64,000 bases of DNA, from NCBI RefSeq assembly GCF_009711125.1, contig NZ_WMIB01000008.1:62001-126000 (forward strand), in the 5' to 3' direction. The stretch comes from Metabacillus mangrovi (GTDB taxonomy: Bacteria > Bacillota > Bacilli > Bacillales > Bacillaceae). Under the pieces are notes generated by a model. The model was not told the DNA's origin and ran no database searches. It saw nothing but the letters and a program-made list of their open reading frames with translations. Each line of letters starts with the position of its first letter. Position 1 is the stretch's first letter. This document shows positions 15,628 through 24,470 of this stretch, one piece after another. Both the position numbers and the translations under genes were made by a program.

Positions 15628-17217
15628 ATGAATTTAAAACAGGAAATTGATAAGCGCAAAACGTTTGCGATTATTTCCCACCCGGATGCCGGGAAAACGA
15701 CCCTGACCGAAAAACTGCTGCTATTCGGAAATGTCATCCGTTCTGCAGGAACAGTCAAAGGAAAAAAATCAGGCAAGTTTGCCGCATCCGACTGGATGGA
15801 AATCGAGAAAAAACGCGGAATTTCCGTTACCTCCAGTGTTATGAGCTTTCCCTACCATGATTTCCATGTAAACATTCTGGACACTCCCGGACATGAGGAT
15901 TTCAGTGAAGATACGTACCGTACCCTGACGGCTGTTGACAGCGTCGTCATGATTATTGATTCCACTAAAGGCGTGGAGCCGCAAACCATCAAGCTCTTTA
16001 AAGTGTGCCGGATGCGCGGTATTCCGATTTTCACCTTTATGAACAAGCTTGACCGCGAAGGACGCGACCCGCTTGAACTGCTGGCGGAAATCGAAGAAGT
16101 ACTTGGAATTGAATCTTATCCCATGAACTGGCCGGTCGGAATGGGAAAACGGTTCCTCGGCATCTATGACCGCTACTCCGAATCCTTTGTCCGCTTCAAC
16201 GGAAACGAAGAAGAATCGGTATATAAGGTGGACGAAATGGAAGAAAAAGCGGCGGATATATATGAAAACCCAACGTACCAGGACACCCTTGGAGAACTTG
16301 AACTGCTGAATGAAGCAGGGAACGATTTTGATCCGGAGCGTGTCCGGAAAGGTGAACTGACACCTGTCTTCTTCGGAAGCGCTCTATCCAATTTCGGAGT
16401 TCAGACGTTTTTTGACACCTTCCTTCAGTTCGCTGCTTCACCTCAGCCGCGCCGCACAAATGAAGGCTTCATCGAACCGGAGAAGCAAGATTTCTCAGGC
16501 TATGTCTTTAAAATCCAGGCAAACATGAACACAAAGCACAGAGACAGGATTGCTTTCCTGCGCATCTGCTCCGGCACTTTTGAACGCGGAATGAGCGTCA
16601 CCTTGAGCAGAACGAACAAAATTATTAAGCTCTCGCAATCTCAGTCGTTTATGGCAGGTGACCGGGAAACCGTCGACGTCGCCTATCCTGGAGATATAAT
16701 CGGAATCTATGATCCGAACGCCTACCAGATCGGTGATACCCTCACTGCAGGAAAAGACCGGTTTGAATATGAGGAACTTCCGCAGTTCCCGCCGGAAATG
16801 TTCAAAAAAGTCCGGGCGAAAAACGTCATGAAATCCAAGCAGTTCAAAAAAGGAATCGACCAGCTCGTACAGGAAGGCGCCATCCAGCTCTTCCGCCAGG
16901 AACTGACCGACGACATCATTCTCGGAGCAGTCGGCCAGCTGCAATTTGAAGTGTTCGAGGAGCGGATGCGCTCTGAATACAATGCAGAAATCGAGTTCAC
17001 CTCCCTCGGAGACCGGATCGCCCGCTGGATCGACGGCGACAAAGTCGACCGGAAAAAATTCGACAACCGGAGCATGCTCGTCAAAGACCGCTACGGCCAA
17101 TACGCCGTCCTGTTCGAAAACGAATTCACCTACCGCTACTTCAGAGACAACAACAAAGACATCAAACTCATTGATCTCCTGGAGAGCAACGATTACCAAA
17201 GCTACTCCGGTCAATAA
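15628..17217 (+). CDS. prfC: Peptide chain release factor 3
   Basis: 529 residues, the normal RF3 length. The GTPase domain shows the P-loop SHPDAGKTT (residues ~17-25), DTPGHEDF and NKLD motifs, and the RF3-specific [11 protein letters not shown] stretch follows switch I. Domains II-III are complete, with the C-terminal half ending in [16 protein letters not shown]3 recycles RF1/RF2 from the ribosome after termination. As far as I recall, many Bacillus species, including B. subtilis, lack this gene, so its presence here is a lineage marker. It is monocistronic, with a terminator directly after it. Confidence 0.95.
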   Translation: MNLKQEIDKRKTFAIISHPDAGKTTLTEKLLLFGNVIRSAGTVKGKKSGKFAASDWMEIEKKRGISVTSSVMSFPYHDFHVNILDTPGHEDFSEDTYRTLTAVDSVVMIIDSTKGVEPQTIKLFKVCRMRGIPIFTFMNKLDREGRDPLELLAEIEEVLGIESYPMNWPVGMGKRFLGIYDRYSESFVRFNGNEEESVYKVDEMEEKAADIYENPTYQDTLGELELLNEAGNDFDPERVRKGELTPVFFGSALSNFGVQTFFDTFLQFAASPQPRRTNEGFIEPEKQDFSGYVFKIQANMNTKHRDRIAFLRICSGTFERGMSVTLSRTNKIIKLSQSQSFMAGDRETVDVAYPGDIIGIYDPNAYQIGDTLTAGKDRFEYEELPQFPPEMFKKVRAKNVMKSKQFKKGIDQLVQEGAIQLFRQELTDDIILGAVGQLQFEVFEERMRSEYNAEIEFTSLGDRIARWIDGDKVDRKKFDNRSMLVKDRYGQYAVLFENEFTYRYFRDNNKDIKLIDLLESNDYQSYSGQ

Positions 17218-17222
17218 ATAGA

Positions 17223-17258
17223 AACCCCAACCGGCAGATTGCCGGGCGGGGTTTTTTG
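17223..17258 (+). terminator. Terminator after prfC
   Basis: AACCCC plus CCGGC pair with GCCGG and GGGGTT around a GATT-containing loop, followed by TTTTTT. Confidence 0.9.
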
Positions 17259-17310
17259 GTTTTTTGTGGGGGGGCTAGCAGGGGGAAACAGGGATAAGGC
17301 AGGGATTTCT

Positions 17311-18229
17311 GTGACGTTGTCTGAGACCTAAAAACAGGGAAGAACGCTGAAATCCGGCGAAATAGCGTCTCCTGAGACCGGAAACTGCGCGATCGGTCTC
17401 TAGGGACCTTATTTCAGTGGTGAAAGCGCTATCTTTTAGGATTCCGGTCTCAGATGCAGCTATTTTCTGCTGAGAGGGAAAAATCAGGTCACTTTGGCGA
17501 AAATAGCGTCTCCTGAGACCGAAACCAGGGAAGAACACTAAAATCCAGCGGAATAGCGTCTCCTGAGACCGAAAATAGAGAAGAACACTAAAATTCCGCG
17601 AAATAGCGTCTCCTGAGACCGGAAACTGCGCGTTCGGTCTCCAGGGACCTTATTTCAGTGGTGAAAGCGCTATCTCTTAGAATTTCGGTCTCAGATGCAG
17701 CTATTTGCTGATGAGAGGGAAAAATCAGGTCACTTTGGCGAAAATAGCGTCTCCTGAGACCGAAACCAGGGAAGAACACTAAAATTCCGCGAAATAGCGT
17801 CTCCTGAGACCGGGAACTGCGTGTTCGGTCTCCAGGGACCTTATTTCAGTGGTGAAATCGCTGACTAGTGAACTTCCGGTCTCAGATGCAGCTATTTCCT
17901 GCTGAGAGGGAAAAATCAGGTCACTTTGGCGAAAATAGCGTCTCCTGAGACCGAAAATAGGGAAGAACACTAAAATTCCGCGAAATAGCGTCTCCTGAGA
18001 CCGGGAACTGCGCGTTCGGTCTCCAGGGACCTTATTTCTAAGGTGAAAGCACTATCTAGTGAACTTCCGGTCTCAGATGCAGCTATTCGCTCCCGAAACC
18101 GTAAAATCAGGTCACTTTGGCGAAAATAGCGTCTCCTGAGACCGAAACCAGGGAAGATCACTAAAATCCAGCGGAATAGCGTCTTCTGAGACCGGAAACT
18201 GCCCAACCGGTCTCAAGCGCCGTTATTCG
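17311..18229. repeat. Large array of the GAGACCG quartet element (191-bp tandem)
   Basis: The 21-nt core starts AAATAGCG and ends GAGACCG, with an internal GTCTC-CT-GAGAC dyad. Direct cores carry AATAGCG at 17361, 17502, 17552, 17602, 17743, 17793, 17934, 17984, 18125 and 18175, so the step is 50 or 141 bp and the whole unit repeats every 191 bp. Between them lie inverted cores (for example 17394-17414 and 17445-17465). Spacing inside one unit is inverted-51-inverted-56-direct-50-direct. The array fills the convergent gap between prfC and the YidC paralogue and has no credible coding capacity: minus-strand frames of ~63 codons simply recur with the 191-bp unit. Confidence 0.9.
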
Positions 18230-18232
18230 ATG

Positions 18233-18260
18233 CAAAAAAAGCGCCCCAACTAGGGACGCT
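18233..18260 (-). terminator. Terminator of the YidC paralogue gene
   Basis: On the minus strand: stem AGCGTCCC/GGGGCGCT (one G-U pair), loop TAGTT, then TTTTTTT. Confidence 0.88.
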
Positions 18261-18266
18261 CTCCAA

Positions 18267-19082
18267 TCAATTCTCAAGTGCTTTCGGCACCGCAGTTCCT
18301 TTTTCTCTGTAAAGCTGCCTTGCGAGCAGGGTCTGCAAAACAACAAAAATTCCGCCGATCGTCCAGTAGAGCGGGAGGAATGCAGCTGCACCAAAGGAAG
18401 CTGCTCCCATCATGATCGGCATCACATAGGCAAACATCGCCATTTGTTTTTGCTGCTCGGCCGGCATGTCAATTTGCGACACTTTTGCCTGCAGGAAGTA
18501 AACAGCAGCAGCAATCAGCGGCATGATGGGATCCGGGCTGCCGAGGTCAAACCACAGGAAGGAGTGGGCTGCAATCTCGGGGGTCCGCTGGATCGCGAAG
18601 TAAAAGCCGAACAGGATTGGTGTCTGGATCAGGATTGGAAGACAGCCGACTGCAAGCGGGTTGTAGCCGTGCGTCTGATAGAGCTTTAAGGTTTCCTGCT
18701 GCATCAAGCGCTGTGATTCTGGATCTTTCTTCTTCGTTTTGTATTTTTCCTGAATCTTCTTCATTTCCGGCTGGATAATGGCCATTTTTTTCTTCATAAC
18801 CTGCTGGTTTTTATATTGCTTCATCATAAAAGGCATAAGAAGAAGCCGGACAAGGAACGTCACGATAATAATCGCAACCCCGTAGCTTCCGCTAAAGAGA
18901 GAGGCCGCAAATTTAATCAGCATGGAAAATGGGAAAACGACAAAATGGTTGAAAAATCCGGCTGTTTCATTGCTGATCGGTGTATGATCCGCCTGACAGC
19001 CGCTCAGCAGCAGGACCGAAAACAGCAGAATAAAAATACTTGACCGTTTAAGGAATGTGAACAGAGATGTTTGGTTTGGCAT
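18267..19082 (-). CDS. YidC/Oxa1 family membrane protein insertase (second, SpoIIIJ/YqjG-like)
   Basis: 271 residues from ATG 19082, chosen because GAGGAGG lies 6 bases upstream. It opens with a lipoprotein signal ending LLLSGC, as in Gram-positive YidC proteins, then five membrane segments. The conserved GSYGVAIIIVTFLVRLLLMPF, the charged coiled region MKKKMAIIQPEMKKIQEKYK and GCLPILIQTPILFGFY are all present. The protein inserts membrane proteins with or without SecYEG. Bacillus genomes usually carry one copy next to rnpA and a second elsewhere; this location fits the second. It overlaps the upstream 115-codon gene by 35 bases. Confidence 0.92.
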   Translation of the reverse strand: MPNQTSLFTFLKRSSIFILLFSVLLLSGCQADHTPISNETAGFFNHFVVFPFSMLIKFAASLFSGSYGVAIIIVTFLVRLLLMPFMMKQYKNQQVMKKKMAIIQPEMKKIQEKYKTKKKDPESQRLMQQETLKLYQTHGYNPLAVGCLPILIQTPILFGFYFAIQRTPEIAAHSFLWFDLGSPDPIMPLIAAAVYFLQAKVSQIDMPAEQQKQMAMFAYVMPIMMGAASFGAAAFLPLYWTIGGIFVVLQTLLARQLYREKGTAVPKALEN

Positions 19083-19395
19083 ATATGCCCTCCTCGTATT
19101 GTTTAGCTTGTTGTGTATACGAGAAAGGGCGGCGGTCTCCATCATCATCAGGTGCGGAGGCCATTTTCATAATCCTGCTGATCCAGATGAGAATTTGGTC
19201 CATTCCTCCGGTAAACAACCTGGATGGCTTTGGATCTGAGCAAGCGTTCTGCCACATGCTCTTTACGGACAGATCGGCCTTCAGCGCTTTACCGGCGGTA
19301 AAAGCAGCAGCAAGGGTCCCGCCTGCAGAAATGATAAGGGAGAAAAGGACGATTAAATTCCCCACGTCATTCAGAAAATCTAAGTCGAACAGCAT
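19048..19395 (-). CDS. Small membrane protein, 115 residues, upstream of the YidC paralogue
   Basis: ATG 19395 follows GGAGGTG 7 bases away, one of the strongest binding sites in the window. Residues ~10-35 (VGNLIVLFSLIISAGGTLAAAF) form one membrane segment; the rest is hydrophilic. I do not recognise a family. Its 3' end overlaps the YidC-paralogue start by 35 bases, so translation is probably coupled. The upstream minus-strand region has TATAAT (19431-19426) with a weak TTGAAT at 19 bp. It could be a dedicated regulator or cofactor of the insertase, but that rests on position only. Confidence 0.6.
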   Translation of the reverse strand: MLFDLDFLNDVGNLIVLFSLIISAGGTLAAAFTAGKALKADLSVKSMWQNACSDPKPSRLFTGGMDQILIWISRIMKMASAPDDDGDRRPFSYTQQAKQYEEGIYAKPNISVHIP

Positions 19396-19455
19396 CTCTG
19401 TTCACCTCCTCTCTTATGTAATGCTTTTATTATATCATTTTTCTAAGAAAGGCAT

Positions 19456-19483
19456 TCAAAAAAACCGCCAGATAATGGCGGTT
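19456..19483 (-). terminator. Terminator of the OYE-family oxidoreductase gene
   Basis: Minus strand: AACCGCCA/TGGCGGTT with loop TTATC, followed by TTTTT. The stem begins inside the stop codon region. Confidence 0.9.
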
Positions 19484-20576
19484 ACAGCTCTGAATCTTTA
19501 ATATCGGCAAGTGGCATCAGTATCTCTTCCGGATTAAATTCTTTCAGTTCTTTTCCTTTTCTGATCCTTTTAGGAGCATCAGGGTTTGCTAATGCGCCCG
19601 TACCGAGGCTGATGAATTCTGCAGTATTCGCGTTTACCAGAGCAGAGGCTTTTCTGGGCTCCTGCAGTTTGCCGTTTGCGATCACCGGCAGACCGCTGAA
19701 CTCCTTAGCCGCTTCGGCAAGGGACCTTGTTCCGTCTCCAAATGCGGGCGCATAGCCATCTGCATCGGTAACATGAATGTAATCGAGAGGCGTTTTGCCG
19801 AGAAGAGAAAAAATCTCTTCCGCATCTTCCTCTCCTTTCCGCCATTTGTAGCCGCTGTCGGAAACCTTAGCCTGGGAAATGCGGATTCCGACAATCATTC
19901 CGCTGCCTGCTGCCTGCTGAACATCATAGATGACTTCCATTAAAAATCGCATTCTGTTTTGCAGCGATCCGCCGTAGGAGTCCTCTCTTTCATTAAAGTA
20001 AGGGGTGAGAAATTCATCAAGCAAATAGCCGTTCGCTGCATGAATCTCCACTCCGTTAAACCCGGCCTGCCGTGCATTCATTGCAGCCGCTGCAAAGCCT
20101 CTTTTCACTTCAGAAATATCCTGTTCACTCATTTCTTTTGGAACAGGATACGGTCCGGAGCCGCCATAAAAACCTAGCTTTTCTCCTTTTGGTGCGACTG
20201 CAGAAGGAGCTGCAGTCTGCTTTATATAAATGTTCCCTTGAGACTGTCCGCCTGCATGCATCAGCTGGGCGATCATAACCGCACCGCTGCTTTGCACGGA
20301 TTCTGTAATCGGCCTCCAGGCTGCAATATGGCCGGCGCTTACAAGGCCGGGCTGATTGTAGTAGCCTTGGCTGTATCGGTCATCTGTATAGATCCCCTCA
20401 GAAATAACCGCTGCAAAACCGCCTTTTGCGAAACGCTTATAATAGCGTTCCATGCGGGAGTTGGGCATCCCATCTTCATCTGCACTGATCCGGGTCATCG
20501 GAGAAACCATAAACCGGTTTTTTAATTTGTACGGTCCGAGCATGTGTTCAGAAAAAAGTTCTGGATACTTTTCCAT
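19482..20576 (-). CDS. NADH:flavin oxidoreductase, old yellow enzyme family
   Basis: 364 residues forming an FMN TIM barrel. Landmarks are KNRFMVSPMTR near residue 19, AQLMHAGGQS, GVEIHAANGYLLDEFLTPYFNEREDSYGG (the substrate-binding His-Ala-Ala-Asn and the conserved barrel loop) and VIANGKL. It reduces activated C=C bonds using NAD(P)H. It lacks the C-terminal iron-sulfur/FAD part of 2,4-dienoyl-CoA reductase, so it is a single-domain OYE. It is transcribed alone; the natural substrate is unknown. Confidence 0.9.
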   Translation of the reverse strand: MEKYPELFSEHMLGPYKLKNRFMVSPMTRISADEDGMPNSRMERYYKRFAKGGFAAVISEGIYTDDRYSQGYYNQPGLVSAGHIAAWRPITESVQSSGAVMIAQLMHAGGQSQGNIYIKQTAAPSAVAPKGEKLGFYGGSGPYPVPKEMSEQDISEVKRGFAAAAMNARQAGFNGVEIHAANGYLLDEFLTPYFNEREDSYGGSLQNRMRFLMEVIYDVQQAAGSGMIVGIRISQAKVSDSGYKWRKGEEDAEEIFSLLGKTPLDYIHVTDADGYAPAFGDGTRSLAEAAKEFSGLPVIANGKLQEPRKASALVNANTAEFISLGTGALANPDAPKRIRKGKELKEFNPEEILMPLADIKDSEL

Positions 20577-20716
20577 AGGTTATTCCTCCAATTTTCACCG
20601 TCTGTCCTAAACTACATGATACCCGTTTTCTTTCTTGCAATCACTTTTGCGCACTCGAAGGTTTTGAGGCCGTTATATTGTGCAATAGTAAACCCATAAG
20701 GTAAGGAGGCGGAGAA

Positions 20717-21373
20717 ATGTCAGCGAAAATAATCCTTTTTGATGCGTATGGTACGCTATTTGATGTATATACAGTAAAAGAAAAATGCGAGGAGTTTTAT
20801 GAGGGAAAAGGGGAATCAATCAGCCGGCTGTGGAGGGAAAAGCAGCTCGAATATTGTTTTTTGAGCCAGCTGACCCAAAAATACGAACCGTTCGACCAGC
20901 TTACAAGAAAGGGGCTGCAGGCTGCTCTCGATCAGATGGGTGAAAATTATGACACGGAAAGGATAGACACCTTATTCAAAGCTTACGAGCAGTTGCAACC
21001 TTTTGAAGAAACAGAAACCGTACTGAAACAGCTAAGTGGGAGAAAAACCGCTATTTTTTCCAACGGCACGAAAGGAATGCTGGACCCTCTTATCAGGCAT
21101 AACGGGTTTGAAGAGCTAATTGGATCCATCAGTGCAGATGGAATCCGCCAGTATAAGCCCGCACCTGCTGCCTACAGCTATGCAATGGAAAAACTGGGGG
21201 CCGCCAAGGAAGACATCCTCTTTGTATCCTGTAACCAATGGGATATCGCAGGAGCAGCATCTTTCGGCTTCAAAACGGTATGGATCAACCGGAAAGAGGA
21301 ACCGCTATCCCGTCTTGGCTTCAAGCCGCACAAGCAACTAAACAGCCTGGAAGGTCTGGCTGAAATCGGCTGA
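20717..21373 (+). CDS. Haloacid dehalogenase type II (HAD superfamily)
   Basis: 218 residues. The nucleophile is Asp9 in ILFDAYGTLFD, the second motif is IFSNGT, the lysine is in QYKPAP, and the fourth motif is VSCNQWDIAGAASFGFKTVWINR, where the Asn and Trp-Asp are typical of L-2-haloacid dehalogenases rather than general phosphatases. It hydrolyses 2-haloalkanoic acids to hydroxy acids, although many members have other substrates. The start ATG 20717 follows AAGGAGGCGG. It is 47 bases upstream of csbA and may be cotranscribed with it. Confidence 0.85.
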   Translation: MSAKIILFDAYGTLFDVYTVKEKCEEFYEGKGESISRLWREKQLEYCFLSQLTQKYEPFDQLTRKGLQAALDQMGENYDTERIDTLFKAYEQLQPFEETETVLKQLSGRKTAIFSNGTKGMLDPLIRHNGFEELIGSISADGIRQYKPAPAAYSYAMEKLGAAKEDILFVSCNQWDIAGAASFGFKTVWINRKEEPLSRLGFKPHKQLNSLEGLAEIG

Positions 21374-21420
21374 AGCATGATAGAATAAAAGCATTACTCA
21401 CAGAGAAGAGGGAGTGCCCG

Positions 21421-21657
21421 ATGCTGACTAAAGCCATAGTCGCATTGATTTTTCCGTTTGTCCTTGTTGTGCTGTTCACAAGGGTCACCTATAGTTATAT
21501 CGTAGGCACAGCCTTAACCGCAGCGCTGATTATTGCTTCTTATTTAAAAGGATATACCCAGTTTGACTATATAGTGGGCCTGGATGCTGTCTCATTAGTG
21601 GCAGGAGCAATCTTTGCCAGAAAAATGAACAGGAAACCCAACCATTTAAATAAGTGA
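21421..21657 (+). CDS. csbA: CsbA family small membrane protein
   Basis: 78 residues with three hydrophobic segments. The opening TKAIVALIFPFVLVVLFTRVTY and the YKGYT-like motif LKGYTQFDYIVGLDA match CsbA, a sigma-B controlled protein of unknown function. As in B. subtilis it lies directly upstream of uvrBA, which supports the name. No clear sigma-B promoter (GTTTAA/GGGTAT) is visible upstream, so its control may differ here. Confidence 0.85.
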   Translation: MLTKAIVALIFPFVLVVLFTRVTYSYIVGTALTAALIIASYLKGYTQFDYIVGLDAVSLVAGAIFARKMNRKPNHLNK

Positions 21658-21663
21658 AAACAG

Positions 21664-21690
21664 CTCTCCCTTAATGAAGGGAGAGTTTTT
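21664..21690 (+). terminator. Terminator after csbA
   Basis: Perfect stem CTCTCCCTT/AAGGGAGAG with a 4-base loop, then TTTTT. Repeat words begin about 100 bases downstream. Confidence 0.92.
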
Positions 21691-21790
21691 ATGTGCCGGA
21701 ACCGGATGCTTCCATACTGGTCTGCCTGACCTGACCGAACAGCTGAAAACATAATTTACAGAATTGACCACGTTCTGCAAAACAGAATTT

Positions 21791-22199
21791 ACGTGCCACA
21801 AACCCTGAAATACGACCAGTCCGTTAACGTGCCGCTCCACTCAAAGGACGTGCCAAAAAGTGGACTCAACGTGCCAAACTGAATTTACGTGCTCAAACCC
21901 AAGTAATACGAGCCGAACCAGTCTGTTAACGTGCCGTTCCACTCAGAAGACGTGCCCAAAAGTGGACTCAACGTGCCAAACTGGATTTACGTGCCGAAAC
22001 CCAAGTAATACGAGCCGAACCAGTCCGTTAACGTGCCGCTCCACTCAAAGGACGTGCCAAAAAGTGGACTCAACGTACCAAACTGAATTTACGTGCTCAA
22101 ACCCAAGTAATACCAGCCTAACCACCACCTATACGTGCCGTTCCACTCAATCTACGTGCCCAAAAAAGACCTCAACGTGCCAAACTGTCTTTACCTCCC
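21791..22199 (-). repeat. ACGTGCC array with 21-21-21-21-18 spacing (first copy)
   Basis: ACGTGCC or one-base variants start at 21827, 21848, 21869, 21887, 21908, 21929, 21950, 21971, 21989, 22010, 22031, 22052, 22073, 22091, 22112, 22133, 22154, 22175 and 22193. Steps are 21 bp with an 18-bp step after every four, a 102-bp super-period. One earlier interval (21812 to 21827) is shortened by 6 bp. The 14- or 11-base spacers vary between units. The array is the reverse-complement counterpart of the one at 61.4 kb and occupies the untranscribed space between the csbA terminator and uvrB. Confidence 0.92.
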
Positions 22200-22397
22200 A
22201 GGGTTTCAGCAGTTTCAAACTTCAATCCCTTGTTGCCTGCAAAACTAAATCCATCCTCCACCCCACATCTGGGTCTCAAACTTCCATTCTAAACCCATCC
22301 TCCTAACCGAATTTATCCTTTCCACGCATCCATCTTAATAAAAAAGATTGCAGTCATGGAAAAGCGGGAAAACTGTAGGATATGAATGAAGGATTTA

Positions 22398-22411
22398 CAA
22401 ACATTAGTTCG
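22398..22411 (+). promoter_or_regulatory. LexA/DinR (SOS) box upstream of uvrB
   Basis: CAAAC-ATTA-GTTCG matches the Bacillus SOS box CGAAC-N4-GTTCG with one mismatch. It is 73 bases before the uvrB start, where a DinR box is expected for the damage-inducible uvrBA operon. Confidence 0.8.
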
Positions 22412-22483
22412 TATTCTTGGATTATTCCATTCTAAGTATGGTAAAATATAAACAATATTTTGTGCGAATTGGGGGTCAGTGGA

Positions 22484-24463
22484 GTGGAGCAGCAGTTTAA
22501 TTTGGTATCGAAATACAAGCCAGAGGGAGACCAGCCCGCTGCCATTAAAAAGCTGGTTGAAGGAATTGCAGAGGGGAAGAAGCACCAGACGCTTCTTGGA
22601 GCTACCGGTACCGGTAAGACGTTTACCGTTTCCAATCTGATAAAAGAAGTGAATAAGCCTACCCTCGTGATTGCCCACAATAAAACGCTGGCAGGGCAGC
22701 TCTACAGCGAGTTCAAGGAGTTTTTCCCTGACAATGCAGTAGAGTATTTTGTCAGTTATTACGATTATTATCAGCCGGAGGCATATGTCCCCCAGACGGA
22801 TACGTTCATTGAAAAGGATGCGAGCATCAATGACGAGATTGATAAGCTTCGCCACTCAGCTACCACTTCCCTTTTTGAACGCAGAGATGTCATTATCATT
22901 GCAAGTGTTTCGTGCATTTACGGTCTCGGTTCGCCGGAGGAGTATCAGGAGCTTGTTGTTTCGCTGCGGACAGGCATGGAGCTTGAGCGGAACCAGCTGC
23001 TCAGGAAGCTTGTCGATGTTCAATATGAGCGGAATGATATTGATTTTAAGCGCGGGACGTTCAGAGTGCGCGGAGATGTCGTCGAAATTTTTCCTGCTTC
23101 AAGGGATGAACACTGCATCCGGGTTGAATTCTTTGGTGATGAGATTGACCGGATCCGCGAGGTGGATGCCCTGACAGGAGAAATTCTTGGCGAACGCGAG
23201 CATGTTGCAATTTTCCCGGCTTCCCACTTCGTAACCCGTGAAGAAAAGATGAAGATTGCCATTGGGAACATCGAGAAAGAGCTGGATGAAGAACTGGTGA
23301 AAATGCGCGAAGCCGGCAAACTGCTTGAAGCCCAGAGGCTCGAACAGAGAACGAGATATGATCTGGAAATGATGAGGGAGATGGGATTCTGCTCCGGAAT
23401 CGAAAACTATTCCAGGCACTTGACACTCCGGCCGCCAGGCTCCACTCCTTATACTTTGCTGGATTACTTTCCGGATGATTTTATGATTGTCATTGATGAG
23501 TCGCACGTTACTCTTCCGCAGGTCCGGGGAATGTTCAACGGGGACCAGGCCCGTAAGCAGGTTCTCGTTGATCATGGCTTCCGTCTGCCTTCTGCCAAGG
23601 ACAACCGTCCACTGCGCTTTGATGAGTTCGAGAACCACATGACGAACATGATTTATGTATCGGCTACACCGGGGCCATATGAGATTGATCACACTCCTGA
23701 AATGATTGAACAGATTATCCGGCCGACCGGCCTTCTCGATCCTAATATCGAGGTCCGCCCGATTCAGGGGCAGATTGATGATTTGATCGGCGAAATCAAT
23801 GCCAGAGTGGAACGAAATGAACGGGTGCTTGTCACGACCCTTACGAAAAAAATGTCTGAGGATCTGACCAATTACCTCCGGGAAATTGGCATTAAAGTTA
23901 CGTATCTGCATTCTGAAATTAAGACACTTGAACGGATTGAGATTATCCGGGATCTGAGGCTTGGTAAGCATGACGTTCTGGTGGGGATCAACCTTTTAAG
24001 GGAAGGACTTGATATTCCGGAGGTTTCCCTTGTTGCCATCCTCGATGCCGATAAGGAAGGCTTTCTCCGCTCAGAGCGGTCCCTTATTCAGATTACCGGC
24101 CGTGCGGCAAGGAATTCGAACGGCCATGTGATCATGTATGCAGATAAAATAACCAACTCAATGGATGTAGCGATAAATGAAACAAAGCGCCGCCGCGAAA
24201 TTCAGGAAGAATACAATAAAAAACATGGTATTACACCGACAACCATCCAGAAGGATATCCGCGATGTAATCCGGGCGACGATGGAAGCGGTGGACGAAGA
24301 TACAGATCAAGCAGCACCGAAGCTTGCGAAGATGACGAAAAAAGAACGGGAAAAAGTCATCGCGCAAATGGAAACCGAAATGAAGGAAGCAGCAAAAGGA
24401 CTCGACTTCGAGAGGGCTGCCGAGCTTCGTGACCTGCTAATTGAGCTTAAAGCGGAAGGATGA
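22484..24463 (+). CDS. uvrB: Excinuclease ABC subunit B
   Basis: 659 residues from GTG 22484, which has GGGGGT 7 bases upstream; the TTG at 22460 lacks a site. Walker A is GATGTGKT near residues 39-46. The DNA-opening beta-hairpin is in [21 protein letters not shown] (residues ~88-108), the helicase motif is DESH, and the C-terminal UVR domain [16 protein letters not shown] binds UvrC. UvrB verifies DNA lesions handed over by UvrA and recruits UvrC. It is cotranscribed with uvrA, with an SOS box upstream. Confidence 0.97.
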   Translation: MEQQFNLVSKYKPEGDQPAAIKKLVEGIAEGKKHQTLLGATGTGKTFTVSNLIKEVNKPTLVIAHNKTLAGQLYSEFKEFFPDNAVEYFVSYYDYYQPEAYVPQTDTFIEKDASINDEIDKLRHSATTSLFERRDVIIIASVSCIYGLGSPEEYQELVVSLRTGMELERNQLLRKLVDVQYERNDIDFKRGTFRVRGDVVEIFPASRDEHCIRVEFFGDEIDRIREVDALTGEILGEREHVAIFPASHFVTREEKMKIAIGNIEKELDEELVKMREAGKLLEAQRLEQRTRYDLEMMREMGFCSGIENYSRHLTLRPPGSTPYTLLDYFPDDFMIVIDESHVTLPQVRGMFNGDQARKQVLVDHGFRLPSAKDNRPLRFDEFENHMTNMIYVSATPGPYEIDHTPEMIEQIIRPTGLLDPNIEVRPIQGQIDDLIGEINARVERNERVLVTTLTKKMSEDLTNYLREIGIKVTYLHSEIKTLERIEIIRDLRLGKHDVLVGINLLREGLDIPEVSLVAILDADKEGFLRSERSLIQITGRAARNSNGHVIMYADKITNSMDVAINETKRRREIQEEYNKKHGITPTTIQKDIRDVIRATMEAVDEDTDQAAPKLAKMTKKEREKVIAQMETEMKEAAKGLDFERAAELRDLLIELKAEG

Positions 24464-24470
24464 CGAAAGT

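Noticed and set aside
17588-18206. Successive ~63-codon minus-strand frames in the 17 kb array
   Set aside because: They recur because the DNA unit is 191 bp; starts are GTG without binding sites and the products have no family features.
17311-18229. CRISPR array
   Set aside because: Cores occur in both orientations, spacing alternates between 50 and 141 bp, the intervening DNA is itself repeated rather than unique, and no cas genes are nearby.
21375-21420. Sigma-B promoter for csbA
   Set aside because: No GTTTAA/GGGTAT pair at 12-15 bp was found in the 47-base gap after the dehalogenase gene.
21860-22306. 148-residue Cys/Ser/Thr-rich frame across the ACGTGCC array
   Set aside because: Its 34-residue repeat is just the 102-bp DNA unit, there is no binding site, and the composition is unlike any gene nearby.
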